A stretch of DNA of 64,000 nucleotides from Ailanthus altissimus (taxonomy: Eukaryota > Streptophyta > Magnoliopsida > Sapindales > Simaroubaceae). The stretch spans positions 7,951,001 to 8,015,000 of the forward strand of contig CAMPEX010000001.1 of NCBI GenBank assembly GCA_946807835.1, read 5' to 3'. Below are positions 55,520 to 64,000 of this stretch, one piece after another. Made by a program: the position numbers and the translations under genes. Under the pieces are notes generated by a model. It was given only the letters and a program-made list of their open reading frames with translations. It did no database searches and had not been told where the DNA came from. The stretch's first letter is position 1. Every line of letters begins with the position of its first letter.

Positions 55520-57000
55520 TCCCTAGTCATTAATTAGTGTTTTACTTTTCCAATAATGATAAAAAAAAATTTGGCTTGTATTTTTAATTATTTTGGCTAT
55601 ATTTGCCTAAATATGATAATTTTGGTTATTTGGGGATTAATGATAATATCTCTAACGTATTTGGTACATAATGTTGAAATCTGATTATGTGAGGAATGAT
55701 CCTAAGGATTTCACAAACCTTCATTTAAAATATTATTTGGATTCTTTTTTATTTTTAACTTTAAAAAAAAAATTAACATTTTGCGTTTATATTAAAAATT
55801 TAATTTGTATCACAGCCGGATGATAAAGGATTGATAGTATATTTACTTTCACTAAGATTTAGAGTTTAAATTTCTTCTCTCTTATATCAATCTAAAAACA
55901 AAAAAAAATTTAACCCACACTTTAAAATAGAGGAGGTGCACATCTTGATATTCAATTAAATAAGTTTATGCATTTTCATTATTAACATTTTAATATGAAC
56001 CTTCAAAATATACGCTAACAAAACCCTTATGGCATCTCGGTAATTATTTTCTATTTTTAACTTTATTATATTTTGAAGTTACAACACTTCCTTCACACTC
56101 ATTTTCTAACCGATTTGATCCAAATCAGATTTTTATAGGCCAATCCCAATATATTACTCCTGCAATTTTTTTTTTAAATAGAGAAGGGAATTCGAATTTA
56201 AGACTTTTACTTATTTTTTATTTTAAATTTAATTATATTTTGAAGATACAATACTTTGTTAACACTCTTTTGTAATAAATTTGACCTAAATCAAATTTTT
56301 ATAGGCGAAAGCCCAATATATTACTCTTACAATTATTTTTTTTGAAAATATGAAAGGACAATTTAAACTTAAAATTTTCACTTTACTTTACTAGAAGAAT
56401 AATGCAATATAATTCTTTTACTATTAAGCCATTAAACAAATGTATTGCTTAATACTCATACATTATTACGCGTTTCTACTCATTTTATGCCTTCCTACTA
56501 ATGAACCTGAGTCACTGTTTTAAGGCTTACTTAGTGGGTGGAGTTTAGTATTGAAGGTAACCATTGAGCAATTAAACCGGTGGAGAGTGGAGATTAAAAT
56601 TTATTTAAACCCAAAAGCTAGCCTATGCCCAAAAGTATATTTTGGCCCATAAATATGGATTGTTCCTTGATTAAATTATTTGAAATTTTTTTTTCAATTA
56701 TTATAGTATTATGACTTTTTTTATAAAAAAAAAAACCGCCTTTTAAAATGAGAATCTCATTCCTAATCCGATTAGCAAGTGATAACTATTTACCATCTCT
56801 TTAATTCATGCTCAAAGACTAAAACTTTTACTTCAGAAAATACTCCCCCTCTTATTAATACTTACACTTGATTATTTCTTGCTCGCTCTCCCCACACTCT
56901 CATAACTAGTCAAGCCATCTACTCACCCAATATCCTTCTTACTCCTATCTATTTGTGCAAATACTGAGCCATATTTTCAGCCCCTACACTCCATGTATCA
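55520..57000. other. AT-rich intergenic DNA with a diverged tandem duplication
   Basis: Two copies of a roughly 170-bp unit lie at 56040-56208 and 56209-56384. They share TTATATTTTGAAG, AAATCAGATTTTTATAGG and CCCAATATATTACTC. No gene was seen. Confidence 0.65.
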
Positions 57001-57204
57001 CTAAGTCTTTCCTTTTTTGATCTTGTCATTACGGATTGTTAGAATTGCAACATATCCTTCCTCCGGCTTAGCTGGCGCCTCAGGAATAGCACATGAACGA
57101 ATCTTGAACCTTTTGGTTATATTTACTACCATGTCATCACGTTTTGACAACACATGTAATAAAGCTTCTAAAGTTTTTCCAAACCATAGGAAATTGCAAC
57201 ACAA
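57001..57204 (-). other. Short open frame of unknown nature
   Basis: A 67-codon frame with reasonable codon composition (FGKTLEALLHVLSKRDDMV, then KPEEGYVAIL). A complementary frame covers the same interval. It could be an exon or a gene fragment captured by a transposon, but no family was recognised and no splice partners were evident. Confidence 0.25.
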
Positions 57205-57439
57205 TCATCTTTGATCCATTGTAAGACAATGGAGGGCTAGGTGCTAGAACTCAGTTTGAGGGCATCTATTCGTAAATTTAGGTGCCACGATAACACAAAG
57301 AAAAGGCTTTATAGACCAAAAAATATAATTTTTTTAAATCCACAAGATTTAAATTTGTTTTGTTTTTGGGGATCGAACGTGCGTGTGCTAAGTTGGGGTT
57401 GTGCTAAAAATGGATCTCGAATCTCACTGCTTTAATATC

Positions 57440-58427
57440 TCTATTAAAAAAAGAAGAAAAGCTTCACTATGATTTTGCCGATAGTTGCCCCAACGAAGAT
57501 CATTCGATACTTAAGTTAATGTCTAGAAAAAAAAGGAAGTTCTTAAAGTATTTTGTGAAGGAAAAGTTTCATTACCCATTTATCTTTATCCACATTTCAT
57601 TTTTATAGTCGAGTTCTGTTTATGTTAATCTTAAGGGTAATGGGTAGAAAATAAGGCCATTCTCTGTAATTTCTTGGCGTGCTCGCAATGATTGGGTTCA
57701 GAGATTATCGCCATTGACTTTATCCACGGTTTTATAAGACCCTGTTTTCGCGATCCACGGGATCTGTAGGGTTAGTGAGTACTAGTTTCCTTGGGGTTGA
57801 ATCTACTCAGACATTTTTGGTTGAGGCCTCAAGTAGCTTTTACAAAATGGATCATCGACTTATTACAAGCTAATTCCTGAGATGAGGCACATGCCCATCG
57901 TTTTGGGCCTAAGCATACTCAGGCTGCTTTTTAGAGGGGAACAAAGGTCCACTAGTTTTCAATCTTGACCAGTTGAGATTGAAAACTCATTGTTTTATCC
58001 TGGTTGAGATGCTAGGTAGGCTTGGAGGGACAGACTGAAGTTGCTTGGGGAGATGATTTTCCTATAATGACCCGACCAGCTTTTGCTTATACAGTTCTTG
58101 TCTTTAAGGGCTTGCATTTATTGTGGGTGCCTTTTTAGAGTCCTACGCACCACCTGAATGTCTCATATTTTTTTTAACTAATGAATTATAAACGTCATGT
58201 AGAGGTAGCATTTTGGTTTTTTGTACAACTTGAAACGTCTTGTTTGTGGTTGAAGGGACGTTTTTAAATGTGAGATGATTTGATCCATTCATTCTTGATG
58301 AATAGCTAGGATTATAGTTGTTATAAGGTAGTCGAATGACATCACCCCCACGTGATCCAAAATGTCATGTCATTTCATTCGAAGAGACGTTCTTTAGCGT
58401 GAGACAATTTGATTCATTCATTCTACA
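57440..58427. other. Decayed repeat DNA, probably retroelement-derived
   Basis: Contains ACGAAGATCATTCGATACTT and TAAGTTAATG near 57494-57523, similar in layout to the probable Tat-type LTR at 24.9-25.9 kb. A unit around GATCCATTCATTCTTGATGA and its variant GATTCATTCATTCTACATAG recurs at about 58265-58310 and 58390-58432. No coding frame is supported. Confidence 0.4.
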
Positions 58428-58432
58428 TAGAC

Positions 58433-61287
58433 TGTAGTAACCAGTATCCATAACCGGTAAGAATATGTATATTTATATATATAAATATACGTATTTTATT
58501 TGTATGTGGGTGATCCTTGCTTTATATATTGTTATTAGTAGTGTTTTTATAGGTTAAGGATATACTATTAGTATTGGGTTTATTTGCAAGACTTTGGAAT
58601 TATTTTAGGGACCAAATTGTTATACTTTGAAAGTTTTGGGGGTGAATTCGTAAATACCAAAAATTAACCACTTAGTATAAAAATACACTTTTAAAAAACC
58701 TAATTCTCTCATTTTGGTCGAGCTACCAATTTTTAGAGAGAGAAGAGAGAAATAAAGGAGAGAGAAAGAGAAGAAGAAAAAGAAAAAGAAGAAGAAAATG
58801 AAAATTTTGGATCTTTAGAGGTATATCACAACTAATTATCAATTTATTGGTGTTAATTAAGTTAATTTATTTAAGTTTTGATTTCTGGAAATATGTATAA
58901 TTAAGGATTTGATGTGTATTTCGTTTGATGTTGTGAGAATTGATGATGATCTATAAGATAGTTTGATAAATCATGATGAATTATGAAATTTCTGCTGGAT
59001 AACCTCTTGATCTAGGCATTTTATAAATTGTTGTGCTTTGATTCTGGTTTTGGATTTTGAGTATATGAAATTAGACATGTTTAGGATCATCTGAGACTTT
59101 GAATCGACTGAAAATCTCGTAAATTGAATTTGTAGTGAATTTACCAAAATGACCCTGGAATTCTGGAAATTTCCTGTGTAAACAGTATGATACAGTGGAA
59201 AATAATTTTTGACCTGCGGAATGATCTTTAAAAATTATGAATTTGTGGAATATGATAATTTTATATGTCTAATAGGATATACTCGGAATAGAGAATTTGG
59301 ATCAATGTGGTTGAAGTGTTATGAATTTCTAAATTGTATCAGCTCATTGTAGTATTTGATTTAACAGATTTTTAAAGTTATGAAATAAAATAGTTTTAAA
59401 ATACTTTTGGCAGTTATTTGGAAGCCAAATATTTATTATGGACTGAGATATGTGTCACGAGTAATTATGTGGTAGTTTTATAATTTTTGAGTTAGTATAT
59501 GATTTTATAAAATTGGGAGATTGAATACTGTTCAGTAAGTATCTTGATCCTGTCAGGTTTGTAGTTTGGATTCGATGGTGTGTATGGAATGGATTGTGTA
59601 GGAATTTTGATATAATATTCATATATAAGAAGTATATATGAGTCAAGAATGATATATTCTGATTTCGGAGTAATTAGACATCATTTGATGTATTAGAAAT
59701 TTTTGTTAAGTGTAAGTGGTCAGAATGACAGGTTTTGAGAAACCAAATATTTAGACCAATTTGATGTGATAAATGCATTGTGTATAATTTTGTAAGCTAT
59801 TTAAAGTATTTTGTGTGAATTGTGAGGCTTATGAAAGGATTAATCTCCATTGATAGGTTAAGGAGATTTAAGCCTTGTAGCTGAAAGTGTTAAGAGGTAA
59901 GTATACTAGACTTACTACTGGAATCACAATAAACATAATAATTGTTTTGTATGATTTTGTAAATGGGGTTAAGAATATGTTTATGATATGTCAAAGTATA
60001 TTTTGATATGAAATGTGAATATATGTTTATGAATGTGAGCATTGACATTGAGCATGGACATACATGTGTTTTTGAAAGTGAGCTTTCCAAAATAAGATGC
60101 GTTTAACAAAGAAAGCTTTTGAAGTGTAATATGTCCATGAGAAATATTTTGTGAATTGAGGGTACTTGAACTCACTGTTAACTTAGTAGGCATTTTATGT
60201 GATTTGTGGAGCCTTTATGTGTGGCCTTTCATTCGGGATTGGTATATGTTATGTGTTCCTTATGTAGGGAGGATCCTATTGGTACCTAAAGGAAGTGTGA
60301 GTCATCAAATTCGTGTGGTGGCGTATTGGTACATGTGAGAGGACTCACCGATGATCAGGGTGAGGGTTTGGCTTTTACCTTCAGGCATAAGCGTTATATA
60401 TGTGTGATTTAAAGACCTCACTTGTACTATTCCTCTCATACGGTATGTCACCTACGAGTGACATTTGGCTCATCATGTGATATGTGATATGTAAATCCTA
60501 CTAAGTAGTAGTTGAGTGATGGTATTCCTATTATGTGTTTTGAAAGAATGTGTAAGCGCTTACATGATATGTGATTTGATAAGATTATGATTTTGATTGA
60601 TCACAGCATATCATACATATGCATTGTGTACATATATGTATTTGTATTTGATATATGAAAAATTAGTATGCTTACTGAGTTTTATACTCATTATAGTTTA
60701 TGGTGATTTCAGGTAAATAAGGTACATGTATGCTTAGCGGATTTGGCAAGGCTTCTGCTGTTTCTTGGGTTCCCTAAGTTGCTAGGTTGTTGTGTGTTTC
60801 ATTTGGGGACACGTGGGATAGGATATTTGGTTTGTCCCTATTGAATAAATACTTATGTATTATTTCATTGTGTGTGGATTGGATTTGGTTTAAGTTTTAT
60901 AAAGTGTGGTTATTGGATGATTTTAAGTAAGAATTTGCAATGGATATATTCTGGGCTCCCGGTAACAAAGTTGCTACTGGTGACGTAGTATAGTGTTAAT
61001 CTCTGAAAAAACTCTGCGTATCTCCGGTTTAATAATTGTCTCAGTCATAATTCAATTGCTATAATTCTGGAAAAAATTAAAATGAATGTTTAAATATTGT
61101 CAAGAGAAGTTTATATTTATATGTTAGGTTATGGTTGATTTTAGTGTTGAACTTACTAGCAACTTGCTAAGGATTTCTGTGTTGAATGAAAGTTGAAAAT
61201 TTTGTGTAATATTATTTATGAGTGCACATGCAGTGAATGAATGTAAGTGATGTCGTGTGTCGGATCTTTTGGGTCTGGGGCGTGACA
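58433..61287 (+). mobile_element. Solo LTR E, 2.86 kb
   Basis: Starts TGTAGTAACC and ends GGGGCGTGACA, flanked by a perfect 5-bp duplication TAGAC at 58428-58432 and 61288-61292. The 3' end, with GGGTCTGGGGCGTGACA, is the usual style of Ty3-gypsy LTRs in plants. A GA-rich tract lies at 58733-58800. All open frames inside (59455-59646, 59890-60193, 60156-60338, 61212-61409) are short, on both strands, and not genes. No internal region is present. Confidence 0.88.
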
Positions 61288-61292
61288 TAGAC

Positions 61293-62815
61293 GATAAAGA
61301 TTAAAGCTGGTCTGAGGCTATAAAAACACACCTTAGGAATTTTTAAAATCATTTGTTCACTTCTATTCTTTCTTTGGCAAACAAACGAGTGAAACTTTTG
61401 ACAACGCAAAGGTAGCGTGATTTTGATGTATTTTGATTTAGTGCTTCTCTAGGTCATCGTTCTTCTCCTTTGCTCTTCCTATTAGCATTCCAAACATACT
61501 CACATTGCTTGCTTCTATTTTACCATGTATATGCATACCCATTTCTATAATTTACCTAAAAATTCGTTGTTTACATTCATTATTTTGGTTTCTTTTTTAG
61601 GTGTGGATGTGTTTTTTCTTTCTTGCCCATAGGGTAGTTTTTTTTCCTTTAGAGATTTTATTTCAAAGGCTTTAAGAAATATAGATGATTCAACTACTGA
61701 TTTTCCTGTAGTAAACATTTTAGAGGAAGAAAAGATAAAGGAAGATGAGGACCCACTTGTTAGAAGGACATATGGGTTTGCAGGGAGAGACAGTAGGGCC
61801 TTTACCTTAGATGGTATTGGGGCTCCTCGATCTCTTGAACTGAGTTTAACGGTGACACATATGGGAATGAGGTTTATAAAATAAAGGAAGGATCTAAAGG
61901 CGAGTCTCTCTATGAATGAAAAGTAGCTTGAAAACACTATCTTCGAGGAACATGAGTTTAATGACTCAGAACCTAGCTTAGGGGTAGCAAATCAAAACTT
62001 AAACCCCAAAAAGGTCATGAATGTACCCTATGGTAGGGGTTAAGGGAATTTAAGAGGTGGCAAGGGGTATGCTGGCCTTCAAGGCTATTGAGTTTGTGAT
62101 GGCCAAAGAGGAGGCCATGGTTATAATATCCTGGGAAGGGTCGAGGCTATAACAGCCCAAGAGATGGTCATGGTCATGATAGTTCTAGGGGTAGTAGGGG
62201 TAGTTCAAGCCCAAAAGGGCCAGCTCACGAATCTCTTTTCATGACAGCTAGCAACCAGACCTTAGAGGCGACTGATGTAGAATGAGTAGTACCTATGAGG
62301 AGGATTATTCAATCTTTTATACCCCTTCAAGTTTCACAGAGGTCCACGCTATTAATTGGGGCTTCAAGCTCGAGGATGCCTTTAATAGAAGATGTTCAAG
62401 AACATGTGGAAGGGCCTTCTCTTATAGTGACCTCAATATTTTAATCTCAGATAGGCATAACGACTTAGAGTTCATAATCCCTGTGATACATTGGGTGAAG
62501 ATACATAGAACCCATTTAGGCTGAGCAGATAGTTGACTTGGACTCAATCACTAGGTTCAATGTTGCATTGAGATAAAAATAAACGTAAGTTTGTACTCTC
62601 CTCAACGTTTTTAATTTAGTAAGGTTATATATCTTATGGTGCTTATGTCGCTCTTTTTAGATGGCCTATGCTTTTTTCTCGATGCTATATGGATGAGATT
62701 CACATGCTGTTGAATCCTTGTTAGCACGAGGAAAGCCTTCATTAGGTTAGACACAAGGTTCAGCAAGCTAGGCGTAAATTTGACTAGGCTTATCGTAAAG
62801 CCAAGGAATTGGTGG
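61293..62815 (+). pseudogene. Decayed coding-like DNA, possibly retroelement gag
   Basis: Scattered plus-strand coding remnants: near 61690-61810 an acidic stretch (VVNILEEEKIKEDEDPLVRR), and near 62130-62270 a Gly/Arg/Ser/His-rich stretch (SPRDGHGHDSSRGSRGSSSP) ending HESLFMTASNQTLEA. After a frame change comes an open frame at 62282-62524. The overall pattern suggests a broken gag-like protein. The minus-strand frame at 61545-61937 is a shadow. Family not determined. Confidence 0.35.
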
Positions 62816-64000
62816 CTTAGATAGAGGCATTCGACATGTCGAGTTTATACAAAGTCTATCTCAGTGGTTGGTTAGTGAGCACTATGATAGTGTGGGCCTA
62901 AAAATAGGGACATAACTTTTGCCCTAACATAACCAACACTAAGGTCAGGTTATCCATCAGTGGGTACTAATTCTCTATGTCAAAAAGGACTTGTTCACGA
63001 AGTGCGCTGGTCTTTGAATTCTAGTTTCCTCTTTAACTAGCACCGAGCTCACTGCTTGAGCTGACATACCAAGTTATATGATCAACTCATCCCCCTAAAC
63101 CAGAATAGTAGTGAATGGGTTGTGCAAGATAATCTTTAAGTCGCTTAAATGCTTCCTTACACTCTGGAGTTCATCTATTCTTTTCTTTCCTCTTAATGGC
63201 CTGCAAAATTTTGAAACACTTATTTGTTGCGCTAGTGATGAACTGACTTAGGGCCACAACTCTATCCATTAGTAGCTGATTTTTTTTAACAGTGTTGAGG
63301 GACTTCATTTCTATGATGGTTCTTATCTTGTCGGGGTTTGCCTTTATCCCCTTTTTGCTAACCATGAAACCGAGACATTTCCCCAACTTCACCCTGGAGG
63401 CATATTTTTTAGGGTTCAATTCCATCTTTTGCTTTCTTAATATCTTGAAAATCTCCTTTAAGTCTTTCAACGATTCCTCAACCTAACCAACTTCGTGATC
63501 ATGTCGTCCACGTATACCTCCACACTTTTCCTTATCAAAGGCTTAAAAAATTTATTCACAATCCTCTAATATATAGCTCTAATATTCTTGAGGCTGAACG
63601 ACGTCACCTTATAACAGTAGGTTCCTTGATGGGTCACAAATGATGTCTTTTCTTAGTTAAGGAGCAGAGAAAGGGTAACATCCGAATCTAGTTATATCCT
63701 TAGAAATCGTCAGAAAGCTGAACAACTCATGTCTCACCGTTGAGTCCACTAGTTGGTCAATTTTTGAAAGTAGAAAGTTATCTTTCGGGCACGTTTATTC
63801 AAATTTGTGAAATCCGTACAAATCCTCCACTTCGTATTAGATTTCTTGACCATTACCACATTAGCGAGCCAGTTTAGATAATGGACCTCTCGATGAATCT
63901 TACGGTTAGCAATTTCTCAACATCCGCTGCAACCGTTTTGTTTTTTTTTCTTACTTTAAGATTCTTCTTTTTTGTTAAATAGGTTTAAAATTGGGGCTAA
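62816..64000 (-). pseudogene. Ty3-gypsy (Tat-like) reverse transcriptase and RNase H, partial
   Basis: Reading left from the window edge, translations give VMVKKSNTKWRICTDFTNLN, then EKTSFVTHQGTYCYKV and EVYVDDMI. The YVDD catalytic box of reverse transcriptase is at 63514-63503. The open frame 63470-63171 continues with KDLKEIFKILRKQKMELNPK, KCLGFMVSKKGIKANPDKI and ALSQFITSATNKCFKILQAI. This connects into the RNase H region (GMSAQAVSSVLVKEETRIQR, then IQRPAHFVNKSF and LTNQPLR). Frameshifts and stops are common. The order and wording fit the Tat lineage. The element continues beyond the right end of the window. Confidence 0.85.

Overview
The window is nuclear DNA of a flowering plant, most likely a eudicot. 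It is AT-rich, its genes have introns, and most of it is layered transposable elements. Only three genes look intact. They are a four-exon Golgi glycosyltransferase of family GT14 (20455-22981, + strand), a single-exon B-box protein matching BBX32 (33465-32674, - strand), and a two-exon defensin-like secreted peptide (55397-54808, - strand). I could not name the species.

1-17.2 kb. A solo LTR (272-2398, duplicated target TATAT) sits beside a large Mutator-like element (MULE1, 2470-16234). MULE1 has exact 9-bp target duplications (AATATTTAT) and carries a broken transposase reading right and a broken DUF1985/Ulp1 protease gene reading left. Three later insertions lie inside it: a second LTR of the same family in opposite orientation (3181-5180), the 5' part of a Ty1-copia element (5972-10173, - strand), and an unrelated solo LTR (12001-13440, target TTGAT). 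A hAT-like non-autonomous element follows (16256-17169).

17.2-37.2 kb. This is the gene-bearing part, with the GT14 gene and BBX32. Between them is a 0.9-1.2 kb direct duplication (23564-24720 and 27470-28335). It flanks a decayed Ty3-gypsy-like stretch, and one copy carries a small MITE that is absent from the other. A 320-bp foldback element lies at 28861-29180.

37.2-54.6 kb. MULE2 (37265-45087) has terminal inverted repeats of about 600 bp. It contains a second copia 5' end (38029 to about 41.5 kb), a tandem array of tRNA-like units (41530-41915) and a hAT-like element (42543-43450). Next come an internally deleted Ty3-gypsy chromovirus (45880-48100), a third MULE remnant with the same convergent protease/transposase gene pair (48.3-52.5 kb), and a miniature TRIM retrotransposon (53995-54511).

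54.6-64 kb. After the defensin-like gene the DNA is decayed repeat. It includes a 2.86-kb solo LTR (58433-61287, target TAGAC) and, at the right edge on the - strand, the reverse transcriptase/RNase H part of a Tat-like Ty3-gypsy element that continues past the window.

The most unusual signals are in the copia leaders. A 22-bp motif recurs four or five times at conserved spacing between primer-binding site and gag. A GC-rich motif related to AGCGCCCCAGCGC is clustered in both copia leaders and also in the unrelated solo LTR at 12.0-13.4 kb.
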